64,000 nt of DNA from Pseudoxanthomonas sp. SE1 (GTDB taxonomy: Bacteria > Pseudomonadota > Gammaproteobacteria > Xanthomonadales > Xanthomonadaceae), in contig NZ_CP113783.1 in the NCBI RefSeq assembly GCF_029542205.1, positions 983,001 to 1,047,000 on the forward strand, read 5' to 3'. Shown here piece after piece: positions 1 to 10,137 of this stretch (positions are counted from its first letter, which is position 1; the number at the start of each line of letters is the position of its first letter). The notes below the pieces were generated by a model, which had not been told where the DNA came from, did no database searches, and saw nothing but the letters and a program-made list of their open reading frames with translations. The translations under genes were made by a program, and so were the position numbers.

Positions 1-1
1 C

Positions 2-1771
<1,770 letters not shown>

Positions 1772-1773
1772 AG

Positions 1774-1800
1774 AAAAGCCCGGCTCGGCCGGGCTTTTTC
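1774..1800 (+). terminator. intrinsic terminator after murA and the EF-hand gene
   Basis: An 11-bp perfect stem (1774-1784 pairing with 1788-1798) with a 3-nt loop is followed by a run of T. It lies right after the EF-hand gene stop. The A-rich left flank means it can also act on the opposite strand, for the DUF3108 operon that converges on it. Confidence 0.9.
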
Positions 1801-1817
1801 ATGGATGCCTGAAGGAT

Positions 1818-2492
1818 TCAGCGCCAGGACGTGAGTTGAAGGCGGAACACGTCGCTGCCGTCTTCCCGTTGCACGATGCGGACCGGCGTGGGGACGCCCG
1901 CGGCGATCCACGCGGTGGTCTGCTTGCCGCCGGCGTTCTGCACCACTTTGGTCGTGTCCAATGCGCGACCACCCACGGTGATCTTCTCGCGACCGGCCAC
2001 GCGGTAGGTCATCGGCTTGGCCTTGCCGTTCTCCAGCAGGCGATAGGTCATGACCGTGCGACCGAAGCCGACGTCGCGCACCAGCGCGAGGTTGACCAGC
2101 AATGCATCCATGTCGCCAGGCTGCATGGCCACCGGGCCCGCGCGTTGCGGTTTCACGTCGCCGGTCCAGCGCGCCTGCATGGCTTTCCAGTTGTAGACGG
2201 TCATGACCGAGCGGGTCTTCATCAGGTAGGTGGCACGATCGCTGCCCCCCAGCGGCCGGTAGCGTCCGGCCGCGTCCTCGAACACCGTAGCCTGGCTCAG
2301 GTTCGCCATCGTGTTGCGGACCCCCATCGCGTAGGTCCAGCGGTTGCCCTGCTGGCTCAGCGACATCGCGCCGCCTGCGGAGATGCCTTTGAACGACGCC
2401 TCGTATTGCGCCGTGAACGGTTTGAGCGCATGGGCGGGGAGGGCCACCGTGGCCAGCGCGGCGGTGAGGAAGAGGACGGACATCCGTGTCAT
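1818..2492 (-). CDS. DUF3108 exported protein, copy 3 of 3
   Basis: A 224-residue protein with a signal peptide (hydrophobic stretch after MTRMS, cleavage probably after PAHA near residue 22). The mature part begins LKPFTAQYEAS and contains GDMDALLVNLALVRD and a final TSWR, both typical of DUF3108 proteins, which are periplasmic or envelope-associated and of unknown function. It is closely similar to the gene at 2523-3218: both share long stretches including GDVKP..RAGPV, ENG.AKPMTY.VAG and PVRI.QRE.G. This indicates a fairly recent tandem duplication. It is the last gene of the leftward purM operon, and the terminator hairpin at 1774-1800 lies beyond it. Confidence 0.85.
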   Translation of the reverse strand: MTRMSVLFLTAALATVALPAHALKPFTAQYEASFKGISAGGAMSLSQQGNRWTYAMGVRNTMANLSQATVFEDAAGRYRPLGGSDRATYLMKTRSVMTVYNWKAMQARWTGDVKPQRAGPVAMQPGDMDALLVNLALVRDVGFGRTVMTYRLLENGKAKPMTYRVAGREKITVGGRALDTTKVVQNAGGKQTTAWIAAGVPTPVRIVQREDGSDVFRLQLTSWR

Positions 2493-2522
2493 GAGGGTCT
2501 CGGAAGTGCGGGAGCGCGCGGC

Positions 2523-3218
2523 TCAGCGCCAGGACTTGAGCGTCAGGTCGATGGTGTCCTGTCCATTCTCGCGCTGCAGGATGCGTGCAGGCACCGGAGC
2601 GTCGGCAACGACCCAGACGATGGTCTGCTTGTCGCCGTCGGTGCGCACCACCTTGGTGGCGTCCTGTGGCTTGCCGCCGATGGTGATGCGCTCCTTGCCA
2701 GCGACCTGGTAGGTCATCGGCTTGGCGCGACCGTTCTCCACCATGCGGTAGGTCAACGGCTTGCCTGCTGCCACGTCGCGGACGATGGCCAGGTTGACCA
2801 GCAGGGCATCCATGTCGCCGACGGCCAGCTTCACCGGACCGGCGCGATCGGGCTTCACGTCGCCGCTCCAGGTGGCTTGGGCCTTGGACCAGTCATAGAC
2901 CGTGTTGACGTTCTTCTTCTTGATCAGCAGACGCGAGCTGTCGGTGCTGCTGAGCGGTCGCATGCGGCCATCCTGCACGTCGAACACGGTCTTCTGGCTG
3001 AGGTCCACGGCCTGGTTGCGCACGCTCAGCGAGTACTGCCAGCGGTCGCCTGGCTGTGGCGAGACTGACATCTGGCCTTCGCCCACCATGCCCAGCGCGC
3101 TGGCGCTGTACTGCGCAGTGAAGGCCTCGATGGCCAGGGCGGGCGCGCTGGCGCCGGCGAGCAACACGGCTGCCAGCAACGTACGCGTCATGGGGGATGC
3201 GGTCTTCATCATGTTCAT
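2523..3218 (-). CDS. DUF3108 exported protein, copy 2 of 3
   Basis: A 231-residue protein with a signal peptide ending near APALA (about residue 29) and a mature DUF3108 domain (IEAFTAQYSAS, GDMDALLVNLAIVRD, final KSWR). The start overlaps the stop of the upstream copy by 3 bp (ATGA), so the two are coupled. An AAGGAG lies close upstream. Either the first ATG or the one two codons in (at 3212, better spaced) could be used. It is the closest relative of the copy at 1818-2492 and is separated from it by 30 bp. The molecular function of the family is unknown to me. Confidence 0.85.
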   Translation of the reverse strand: MNMMKTASPMTRTLLAAVLLAGASAPALAIEAFTAQYSASALGMVGEGQMSVSPQPGDRWQYSLSVRNQAVDLSQKTVFDVQDGRMRPLSSTDSSRLLIKKKNVNTVYDWSKAQATWSGDVKPDRAGPVKLAVGDMDALLVNLAIVRDVAAGKPLTYRMVENGRAKPMTYQVAGKERITIGGKPQDATKVVRTDGDKQTIVWVVADAPVPARILQRENGQDTIDLTLKSWR

Positions 3219-3931
3219 GGTGCTCCTTGGTATTCGACCAGGCGGAGGTCCACGCCGTCCTGCCCGTTTTCCCGCTGCAGGATGCGCACGGGGGTGGGCA
3301 CGCCATCGGCGACCCAGAAGATGGTTTCGTCGTTGCCGCCATTGGCACGGCTCACGCGCAGCGCGCTGTAGCTCAGGTCTTCGACGGTCACGTTTTCCGG
3401 TTCGGGTGATACGGCGTACTGATATTCGCGGATACGTCCATTGTCCACCACCCGGTAGTCGAGCTGTTTCCCGGGGGCGGCATCGCGGATCACCGCCAGG
3501 TTCATCAGCAGCGCACTCATGTCGCCCGGCTCAAGGGGCAGTGGGGCGCGCCGGTTCTTCTTGATGTCGCCCTGCCACTGTGCCGTGCGGGTGGTCCAGT
3601 TGTAGGTGCCGATCATCTTCTTGCCCATCAGCAGAGCGCGGCGGACAGTGGCCTGGCTGAGGGGACGGAACTGTCCATCGGCAGTATCGAAGACGGTGCT
3701 TTGTTCGATGTTCAGTCCGGCCAGCCGAGCGAAGCCGCGCGTACCCCTCACGTTCAGGTCGATCTGCCATTGACTGCCCGCCTTGGGCACCACCTTCATG
3801 CTCGCGCTGCCAGCCAGCTTGCCCTCGTTGTAAGCCTGGTAGCTGGCCACGAACGGCTCCAGCGCCAGTGCGGGCGCAGTGGCTCCTGCCATGGACAGGC
3901 CGAGCAACAGGGAGCGAAGGGTGAGAAGCAT
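3215..3931 (-). CDS. DUF3108 exported protein, copy 1 of 3
   Basis: A 238-residue protein with a signal peptide (MLLTLRSLLLGLSM then ATAPALA). The mature part starts LEPFVASYQAYNEGKL and has the family core GDMSALLMNLAVIRD. It is the most divergent of the three tandem DUF3108 genes: the segment after the core reads YRVVDNGRIREYQY instead of the ENG.AKPMTY seen in the other two, and it has a short extra acidic segment (SPEPENVTVEDLS). It lies 12 bp downstream of purN on the same strand, so it belongs to the purM-purN operon. Three paralogues in a row suggest a shared envelope process, possibly as partners, but nothing in the sequence says which. Confidence 0.85.
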   Translation of the reverse strand: MLLTLRSLLLGLSMAGATAPALALEPFVASYQAYNEGKLAGSASMKVVPKAGSQWQIDLNVRGTRGFARLAGLNIEQSTVFDTADGQFRPLSQATVRRALLMGKKMIGTYNWTTRTAQWQGDIKKNRRAPLPLEPGDMSALLMNLAVIRDAAPGKQLDYRVVDNGRIREYQYAVSPEPENVTVEDLSYSALRVSRANGGNDETIFWVADGVPTPVRILQRENGQDGVDLRLVEYQGAP

Positions 3932-3943
3932 CAGAGGAGCGGG

Positions 3944-4597
3944 TCAGGGCAGCAGACGGTCGGCTGAATCTAGGGACAGGGCATTTAATAGCGGCTGACC
4001 GTGACAGAGTGTGATGTCGCCCTGTTCAGCCAAGTCGCCGGCGGCGGCCAGGCGCAGCACGGCCAGCAGCAGGGCGTGCTCGCGCGGGAGCAGTCGTGCG
4101 GCCAGTGTTTCCGGCGTGTCGCCGGGCAGGACCGGCACCCTAGCCTGGGCGATCACAGCCCCTGCATCCAGTTCAGGAATGACGAAGTGGACACTGGCGC
4201 CATGTTCGGTGTCGCCAGCCTCAAGCGCGCGGGCGTGGGTGTGCAGGCCGCGGTACTTGGGCAGCAGCGATGGATGGATGTTCAGCAGCCGGCCACGGAA
4301 GCGGGCGATGAAGGCATGGCCCAGGATGCGCATGTAGCCCGCGCAGACAACCCAGTCCGGACCGCTGGCGGCGACAGCGTCCGACAGGGCGGCCTCGTAC
4401 GCGGCACGATCCGGGAATGCTGCGGGTCGCGCGCTCCAGCGCCGCGCTGCCGGGACCAGATGCAGGGCAGGGGCGGTCGGCTTGTCTGAGAACACGCCCA
4501 CCACGTCGGCGTCGAGGGTGCCGTCGGCAATGGCCTGCAGGATGGCCTGCAGGTTGCTGCCGCGGCCGGAGGCCAGTACTGCGATGCGCGCGGTCAT
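3944..4597 (-). CDS. purN: phosphoribosylglycinamide formyltransferase PurN
   Basis: This enzyme transfers a formyl group from 10-formyltetrahydrofolate to GAR in de novo purine synthesis. Taking the ATG at 4595-4597 gives 217 residues, the usual length, beginning MTARIAVLASGRGSNLQ, the standard N-terminus. The catalytic triad sits at exactly the E. coli numbering: Asn106 and His108 in LLNIHPSLLPKYRG and Asp144 in PELDAGAVIAQ. A longer frame extends upstream to 4969, but it runs through the out-of-frame yjdF gene and is not credible. The start overlaps the stop of the yjdF-like gene (ATGA). purM lies just upstream, so two purine enzymes share this operon. Confidence 0.96.
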   Translation of the reverse strand: MTARIAVLASGRGSNLQAILQAIADGTLDADVVGVFSDKPTAPALHLVPAARRWSARPAAFPDRAAYEAALSDAVAASGPDWVVCAGYMRILGHAFIARFRGRLLNIHPSLLPKYRGLHTHARALEAGDTEHGASVHFVIPELDAGAVIAQARVPVLPGDTPETLAARLLPREHALLLAVLRLAAAGDLAEQGDITLCHGQPLLNALSLDSADRLLP

Positions 4598-5214
4598 GCC
4601 GTCACACCATGGCGCTCGGCGCGCGCCAGTGGCCAGGCCAGCAGCGCGCCGAGCGTGGCCAGCAGCATGTCGGCATGCGCGTCCCACGGGTCGCCCTGCT
4701 GGCCGTTGTAGGACTCGGCGGCTTCGGGCGACATCGTCAGCGCGATGCCCCACTCCAGCCATTCGTAAGCCAGGCTCGTGCACATGACCAGCATCACTGC
4801 CAGCGTGAACGCCTGGCCAACCGATAGCCGCGGCCAGCGCTGACGCAACCAATGCCACACCGCGGGCGTGAAACAGACCCCATACATCAGGTGGATGAAG
4901 CGGTCGAAGTGGTTGCGCTGCCAGCCGAACGCCTCCGCGAGCGACAGCCCCGTCGCGGCCTGCAGCCACGCGTCGTACGGCACATAGGAATACAGCCAGC
5001 GCGCCCCGACGCAGTGCGCGACGATGAAGGCGCAGATCAGCGCGAAATGCACCGGCCGCAGTGGCCAGCGCCGGTCATGCCACCACAGCCACGCCAGGCC
5101 GAGCACGGTCAGGCTGCTGTGCATCGCCTGTTCGACCGGCCACCGCGGCGCAATCCAGCTGGCGCCGAACACCGCCAGCGTCAGCCCGAAGGCGATCCCC
5201 TTGCTGCGCGGCAT
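4594..5214 (-). CDS. yjdF: DUF2238 / YjdF-type integral membrane protein
   Basis: A 206-residue polytopic membrane protein with five or six hydrophobic helices. Conserved features of the DUF2238 (YjdF) family are visible: DRFIHLMYGVCF, SLAYEWLEWG and GQQGDPWDAHADMLLATLGALL, rich in Asp, His and Trp. I chose the start MPRSKGIAFGL at 5214 because it lies just past the purM stop; a longer frame to 5268 would overlap purM by 47 bp. The gene sits between purM and purN, an arrangement I associate with xanthomonads. The function is unknown, and membership in a purine operon is not evidence of a purine role. Confidence 0.82.
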   Translation of the reverse strand: MPRSKGIAFGLTLAVFGASWIAPRWPVEQAMHSSLTVLGLAWLWWHDRRWPLRPVHFALICAFIVAHCVGARWLYSYVPYDAWLQAATGLSLAEAFGWQRNHFDRFIHLMYGVCFTPAVWHWLRQRWPRLSVGQAFTLAVMLVMCTSLAYEWLEWGIALTMSPEAAESYNGQQGDPWDAHADMLLATLGALLAWPLARAERHGVTA

Positions 5215-5221
5215 GCCGCGT

Positions 5222-6238
5222 TCAACCAATGCGGACGCGTTCGCCACCCGGCGCAGCGACCACTTCACCGATCTGCCAGTGCGTCAGGTGCAGGCGGGCC
5301 AGGTCCGACTGGACGGCGGCAAGCTGGTCTGGCGCGACCACCAGCACGAAGCCGATGCCGCAATTGAAGGTGCGCCACATCTCGGCGTTCTCCACGGCGC
5401 CTTCGCGTTGCAGCCAGTCGAACACCGGCGGCAGCGTCCACGCGCTGGCATCGATCTGCAGGCCCAGGCCGTCGGGGATGACGCGGATGATGTTCTCGGT
5501 CAGCCCTCCACCGGTGATGTGCGCCATGCCGTGCAGGTCGTGCGCCTGCAGCAACTCCAGGATCGGCTTCACGTACAGGGTGGTCGGCGCCATCAGCGCA
5601 TCGGCCAGCTTCACGCCGCCCACGTCGAGGTCGGCGGGACGCCCGGCACGGTCGTAGATGCGGCGGACCAGCGAGTAACCATTGGAATGCGGGCCGCTGG
5701 AGGCGATACCGACCAGCACGTCGCCTGCACGTATCCTGGCGCCGTCGAGCAGCTTCGACTTCTCCACCGCCGCCACGCAGAACCCGGCCAGGTCGTATTC
5801 GCCCGGACCGTACATGTCCGGCATCTCGGCGGTCTCGCCGCCGATCAGCGCACAGCCGGACAGTTCGCAGCCGCGGGCGATGCCGCCGACCACCGCGACG
5901 GTCGTGTCCACGTCCAGCTTGCCGGTGGCGAAGTAGTCCAGGAAGAACAGCGGCTCGGCACCCTGCACCAGCACGTCGTTCACGCACATGGCGACCAGAT
6001 CGATGCCGATGGTGTCGTGGCGGCCCAGCTGCTGAGCCAGTTTCAGCTTGGTGCCCACGCCATCGGTGCCGGAGACCAGCACCGGCTCGCGATACTTGCC
6101 GGACAGGTCGAACAGCGCGCCGAAGCCGCCCAGGCCGCCCATCACCTCCGGCCGGAAGCTGCGCTTGACCAGCGGCTTGATGCGTTCGACCAGTTCGTTG
6201 CCGGCGTCGATATCGACACCCGCGTCGCGATAGGTCAT
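5222..6238 (-). CDS. purM: phosphoribosylformylglycinamidine cyclo-ligase PurM
   Basis: AIR synthetase, which closes the imidazole ring in purine synthesis using ATP. The 338-residue frame starts [17 protein letters not shown], the usual beginning in xanthomonads. Signature segments include [15 protein letters not shown] (nucleotide/phosphate loop, about residues 57-71), [29 protein letters not shown] and the dimer-forming [11 protein letters not shown]. An in-frame GTG 11 codons upstream ([11 protein letters not shown]) is a possible alternative start; neither has a clear ribosome binding site. It is the first gene of the leftward operon purM-yjdF-purN-DUF3108 x3 and is transcribed away from the DUF2066 gene at 6409. 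Confidence 0.96.
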   Translation of the reverse strand: MTYRDAGVDIDAGNELVERIKPLVKRSFRPEVMGGLGGFGALFDLSGKYREPVLVSGTDGVGTKLKLAQQLGRHDTIGIDLVAMCVNDVLVQGAEPLFFLDYFATGKLDVDTTVAVVGGIARGCELSGCALIGGETAEMPDMYGPGEYDLAGFCVAAVEKSKLLDGARIRAGDVLVGIASSGPHSNGYSLVRRIYDRAGRPADLDVGGVKLADALMAPTTLYVKPILELLQAHDLHGMAHITGGGLTENIIRVIPDGLGLQIDASAWTLPPVFDWLQREGAVENAEMWRTFNCGIGFVLVVAPDQLAAVQSDLARLHLTHWQIGEVVAAPGGERVRIG

Positions 6239-6408
6239 CGGGGTGGGGGCGGAAGGCGTCGGCTGGTTCACGGGCGGTCGTCGATGGGGCAAGAGGCGTG
6301 ATTTTAATGGAATCGACGCGCCTCGCGGCCGTCCTGAACGGGTGGCGTTGGCGATGGCGTGCCATTCGGGCAACAATTCACAGGGTCTGCTGAGCCCAAG
6401 GACGCTCG

Positions 6409-7491
6409 ATGCGCTGGATCCCAGGTTTCGCCCTCGCTACCGCCTTGCTGTTGGCGGCAATGACCACGGCGCCCGCCGCACTCGCCCAATCGGGCCTGCG
6501 CACCGAAGGCGACGCGGTCTCCGCGCGCGGGCTGTATCAGGCCGAGGTGCCGGTCAACGGACAGGGCGAGGAAGAGCGGCAGGGCGGTTTCGCACGTGCT
6601 TTGGGAACGGTGCTGGGCAAACTGTCGGGCGACCGGTCGGCGATGTCGCGTCCTGGCGTCGGCGCCGAGCTGCGCAATGCCAAGGACTACGTGGACGGCT
6701 ACGACTACCGGCAGGACCAGGGTACATCGCCCACCGGTGCCCCCACCTTCCGCACCACGCTTGTGGTGCGTTTCGACGAAGACCAGGTCAACGGCCTGGC
6801 GGGCGCGCTTGGCCTGCCCGTTTGGCCTCAGCCACGCCCGAAGCCGGTGGTCTGGCTGGCGATCAATGACGGCAGCGGTCCGCGCCTGATGGGCTTGCAG
6901 CACGCCAATGCCGCGCGGCCGCTGCTCAATCGCGCCATCGAGCGCGGCTACGGACTCGGCCTGCCGGCCGGTGGTGCGGCGGAACAGGCGCTGGTCGGTG
7001 CGATCTGGCGCCAGGACACCGCCGCCGTCGCCCGCGCATCGGCGCGTTACAGCCCGCCGATGCAACTGGTGGGCAAGCTGTACCGCAACAAGGGGGGTTG
7101 GACGGCCGACTGGGTGTTCGTCGATGCGGGCAAGGTGCTGGCCAAATGGTCGGTGACCGATGCCGATGCGCGTCGTGCGATGGCATCCGGTGCCGACGGC
7201 ACGGCCGACGCGCTGGTGAAGCGATACGGCAAGCGTGGCAGTGCGGGCCCTGCGGGCACTTATCGCGTGCTCTTCACGGGCATCCGCAGCACGGACGATT
7301 ACCTGCGCCTGACCGGGCACCTGCAGAAGATGGCGGTGGTCCGGCGCATCACCCCCGTGCGCGCCAGTGGCGATGTCGTGGAACTCGACCTGGAACTGGT
7401 CTCGGGCTTGGCCGGCTTCCGTCGCACCATGGGCGATGAAGCCCCCTTCACCGGGGGCGAAGGCGAGCCACCGGCCTACCAGATGCGCTGA
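6409..7491 (+). CDS. DUF2066 exported protein
   Basis: A 360-residue protein with a signal peptide (hydrophobic stretch at residues 8-24, cleavage near PAALA|QSG). It matches the DUF2066 pattern: an N-terminal region on taking a 'value' with [23 protein letters not shown], then [17 protein letters not shown] and [18 protein letters not shown]. The family is common next to purM, perM and hda in gammaproteobacteria, which is the context here, but its biochemical role is not established. It is divergent from purM across 170 bp. The permease gene begins 9 bp after its stop, so the three rightward genes probably form an operon. Confidence 0.85.
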   Translation: MRWIPGFALATALLLAAMTTAPAALAQSGLRTEGDAVSARGLYQAEVPVNGQGEEERQGGFARALGTVLGKLSGDRSAMSRPGVGAELRNAKDYVDGYDYRQDQGTSPTGAPTFRTTLVVRFDEDQVNGLAGALGLPVWPQPRPKPVVWLAINDGSGPRLMGLQHANAARPLLNRAIERGYGLGLPAGGAAEQALVGAIWRQDTAAVARASARYSPPMQLVGKLYRNKGGWTADWVFVDAGKVLAKWSVTDADARRAMASGADGTADALVKRYGKRGSAGPAGTYRVLFTGIRSTDDYLRLTGHLQKMAVVRRITPVRASGDVVELDLELVSGLAGFRRTMGDEAPFTGGEGEPPAYQMR

Positions 7492-7500
7492 CATACAAGG

Positions 7501-8670
7501 ATGCCCATGGATCTTTCCCCCACGCCGGTCGGAACGCTGGCCCGCCGCTGGCAATGGCTGCTGATCGCAGTGATCGTCGGCTGGCTGATCTGGCTGCTGG
7601 CGCCGGTACTGACGCCGTTCGTCTGCGCGGCGCTGTTGGGCTGGCTGGGCGACCCATGGGTCGACCGGCTTGAACGCTCAGGGCGCTCGCGTACCGTGGC
7701 GGTGGTGCTGGTGTTCACGCTGATGCTGCTGTTGCTGGTGTTGGCGCTGGTCATCCTGGTGCCGATGATCGAACGTCAGGTGGTCACGGTGATCGAATCG
7801 CTGCCGGCCTACCGGGACTGGTTCGTTCAGACCGCATTGCCGTGGGTGGAGCGTCGCACCGGGCTGGAACTGGTCGCCTGGCTGGATCCGGACCGGCTGA
7901 CGGAGTGGGTGCGCGGGCACTGGCAGCAGGCCGGTGGGGTGGCGGCCACGATGTTCGGCTATTTCTCGCGCTCGGGCTTTGCGGTGATGGCATGGGTGGC
8001 CAACCTGGTGCTGCTGCCGATCCTGACGTTCTATTTCCTGCGCGATTGGGATCTGCTGGTCGAGCGCATCGCCGCACTGGTGCCACGCGACCACATCGCG
8101 ACGGTCACCCGACTGGCGCTGGAATCGAATGAAGTGCTGGGCGCATTCCTGCGCGGCCAGTTCCTGGTCATGCTGGCGCTCGGCGCGATCTATGCGGCCG
8201 GCCTGTCGGTGGTGGGCCTGAAAGTGGGCCTGCTGATCGGCATCATCGCTGGCCTGATCAGCTTCGTGCCCTACCTTGGCACCGCCACCGGCATCGTGCT
8301 GGGCGTGATCGCCGCGCTGGTGCAGTCCGGTGGCGACTGGTCGCTGGTGGCGATGGTGCTGGGCGTGTTCGTGGTCGGCCAGATGCTGGAAGGTTACGTG
8401 CTGACGCCGCGCATCGTGGGTGATCGCATCGGCCTGCATCCGGTGGCGGTGATCTTCGCCATCATGGCTGGTGGCCAGTTGTTCGGCTTCCTCGGTATGC
8501 TGCTGGCGCTGCCGGTGGCGGCGATCGCGAACGTGCTGCTTCGCTTCGCCCACGAGCGTTACACGCAGAGCCGGTTGTATGCCGGCGACCGGCCGTCCAT
8601 CGTGCTGGATTCGTACATCGACAAGGGCAGCGTGGAGCAGGCGCCGGCGCGCGACATCGATACGCCGTGA
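7501..8670 (+). CDS. AI-2E / PerM family membrane protein
   Basis: A 389-residue integral membrane protein with the helix layout of the AI-2E transporter (PerM, TqsA-like) family: two N-terminal helices (about 18-50), a third at about 65-85, a long extramembrane loop (RQVVTVIESLPAYRDWF onward), and a C-terminal block of five helices with the conserved FVPYLGTATGIVLG and YVLTPRIVGDRIGLHP segments. The family is assigned as exporters or permeases, with real substrates mostly unknown; some members are Na+/H+ antiporters. The stop codon overlaps the GTG start of hda by 4 bp. The neighbourhood DUF2066-perM-hda is the usual one for this subgroup. Confidence 0.88.
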   Translation: MPMDLSPTPVGTLARRWQWLLIAVIVGWLIWLLAPVLTPFVCAALLGWLGDPWVDRLERSGRSRTVAVVLVFTLMLLLLVLALVILVPMIERQVVTVIESLPAYRDWFVQTALPWVERRTGLELVAWLDPDRLTEWVRGHWQQAGGVAATMFGYFSRSGFAVMAWVANLVLLPILTFYFLRDWDLLVERIAALVPRDHIATVTRLALESNEVLGAFLRGQFLVMLALGAIYAAGLSVVGLKVGLLIGIIAGLISFVPYLGTATGIVLGVIAALVQSGGDWSLVAMVLGVFVVGQMLEGYVLTPRIVGDRIGLHPVAVIFAIMAGGQLFGFLGMLLALPVAAIANVLLRFAHERYTQSRLYAGDRPSIVLDSYIDKGSVEQAPARDIDTP

Positions 8671-9377
8671 GCAGGGACATGCAGGGCACCGATCTTGGTC
8701 CGCAATTGCCGTTGACGCTGCGCTATCCACCGGATCAGCGCTTCGAGAGCTTCATCGGTCCGCCGGAAGGCGCGTTGGCTGCGCTGGATGCACTGGCGAC
8801 CAGACCGGGTGCTGACTGGGTTTATCTGGCCGGCCCTTCAAGGACCGGCAAGACCCATCTGGCGCTGGCACTGTGCGCCGCCACCGAACAGCAGCATCGT
8901 CGCGCGGCCTATCTGCCGATGGCGGCTGCGGCCGGCCGGTTGCGCGATGCACTCGACGCACTGGAGGGCAATGACGTGGTTGCGCTGGACGGTATCGAGG
9001 TGATCGCGGGCGCGCACGAGGATGAAGTGGCGCTGTTCGATTTCCACAACCGCGCACGCGCCTCCGGTTTGAACGTGCTGTACACCGCGCGCGGTATCCC
9101 GGACGACATCGGCCTTGGTCTTCCCGATCTGCGTTCGCGCCTGCAGCAGTGCCTGCGCGTGATGCTGGATCCCCTGGACGACGCCGGTCGCCGCGATGTG
9201 CTGCGCGAGCGTGCGCAGCGGCGCGGCCTGGTGCTGGAAGATGCCGCGCTGGAATGGCTGCTTACGCGGACCGATCGCGACCTGGGTACGTTGGTGGCAC
9301 TGCTGGACCGCCTCGACCGCGCATCCCTCGCGGCACAGCGACGCATCACGGTGCCGTTCCTGCGCAGCGTGCTGTAG
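8667..9377 (+). CDS. hda: DnaA regulatory inactivator Hda
   Basis: A DnaA-related AAA+ protein which, with the DNA-loaded sliding clamp, promotes hydrolysis of DnaA-bound ATP and prevents re-initiation of replication. The 236-residue product has the N-terminal clamp-binding motif QLPLTL (residues 13-18), a Walker A-like GPSRTGKTHLAL, a short arginine-finger region, and a lid domain at the C-terminus (LDRLDRASLAAQRRITVPFLRSVL). The GTG start at 8667 overlaps the perM stop; an ATG four codons further in (8679) would keep the clamp motif and is an alternative. The stop codon is embedded in a GTAG-type palindrome at 9374-9394. Confidence 0.93.
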   Translation: MSRDMQGTDLGPQLPLTLRYPPDQRFESFIGPPEGALAALDALATRPGADWVYLAGPSRTGKTHLALALCAATEQQHRRAAYLPMAAAAGRLRDALDALEGNDVVALDGIEVIAGAHEDEVALFDFHNRARASGLNVLYTARGIPDDIGLGLPDLRSRLQQCLRVMLDPLDDAGRRDVLRERAQRRGLVLEDAALEWLLTRTDRDLGTLVALLDRLDRASLAAQRRITVPFLRSVL

Positions 9378-9394
9378 GAGCGGGTCATGCCCGC
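9374..9394 (+). repeat. GTAG-headed REP-like palindrome
   Basis: GTAG followed by GAGCGGGTCATGCCCGC, in which GCGGG and CCCGC form a hairpin. The head and layout match the other GTAG/GTGG repeats in this window (31427, 51249). The TAG here is the hda stop codon. It lies in the 55-bp gap between converging hda and murU and may act as a bidirectional transcription or mRNA-stability element. Confidence 0.55.
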
Positions 9395-9432
9395 GATGTG
9401 TTCGGCGTAGTGCAGGGGAAGAACGCTGTCGG

Positions 9433-10137
9433 CTACGCGCTCAGCGTGGCTTCCAGGTCGGCCAGCCGTTGCGGCGTGCCGACGTCGGTCCAGCGCCCCT
9501 GCAGACGCTCGCCCGTCACGCGTCCTGCAGCCATGCCGGCATGCAGGAGGGGCAGCAACGGGAAACGCGGCTTGCCACCGGTCGTGACACGGAGCTCGCC
9601 GGTGATGTGCTCCTGCCAGGGATCCAGCAGTGTGGGGCGGTAAAGCCCCAGGCCAGCGTACGTCAGTCGCTGCTCGCCTTCGCGGTGCAACTGGCCGGCA
9701 GCGTCGAGTGCGAAGTCCCCGCGCGGCGCGAAGGCCGGAGGTTCCACCATCACCAGGTGTGCCAGCCCCTGCGGCTCGCGCGGCAGTCGCGCGAAATCGA
9801 AATCGGTCCAGATGTCGCCATTGACCAGCAGGAAAGGCGCTTCGCCCAGCAGCGGGCGCGCGTTGAGCATGCCGCCGCCGGTTTCGAGGGGCGTGTCGCC
9901 TTCGTACAGGTAATGGATGCGCATCCCCCAGCGTTCGCCATCCCCCAACGCCTCGGGGAACCGGTCAGCCAGCCAACTGGTGTTGATGACGACATCGCGC
10001 ACGCCCAGCGCCGCCAGCTTTTCGAGATGCCAGACGATCAGCGGTTTGCCTCCGGCTTCGATCAGCGGCTTGGGCGTGTGGTCGGTCAATGGGCGCATGC
10101 GCTCGCCTAGTCCAGCCGCGAAGATCAGCGCCTTCAT
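9433..10137 (-). CDS. murU: N-acetylmuramate alpha-1-phosphate uridylyltransferase MurU
   Basis: A small nucleotidyltransferase (234 residues) that converts MurNAc-1-phosphate and UTP to UDP-MurNAc in cell-wall recycling. It has the N-terminal signature FAAGLGERMRPLTDHTPKPL (residues 7-26), GDTPLETGGGML and LVNGDIWTDFDF for nucleotide and metal binding, and the closing RWTDVGTPQRL. The assignment to MurU rather than a generic sugar nucleotidyltransferase rests on its length and on coupling to amgK, the kinase that makes its substrate. Its ATG overlaps the amgK stop (ATGA). It converges on hda. Confidence 0.9.
   Translation of the reverse strand: MKALIFAAGLGERMRPLTDHTPKPLIEAGGKPLIVWHLEKLAALGVRDVVINTSWLADRFPEALGDGERWGMRIHYLYEGDTPLETGGGMLNARPLLGEAPFLLVNGDIWTDFDFARLPREPQGLAHLVMVEPPAFAPRGDFALDAAGQLHREGEQRLTYAGLGLYRPTLLDPWQEHITGELRVTTGGKPRFPLLPLLHAGMAAGRVTGERLQGRWTDVGTPQRLADLEATLSA

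Noticed and set aside
4598..4969. N-terminal extension of purN to 341 residues
   Set aside because: It runs through the yjdF coding region in another frame; the internal ATG gives a standard PurN with correct catalytic numbering.
6239..6376. Longer purM start
   Set aside because: The added residues have no family match; the start at 6238 corresponds to the usual xanthomonad N-terminus.
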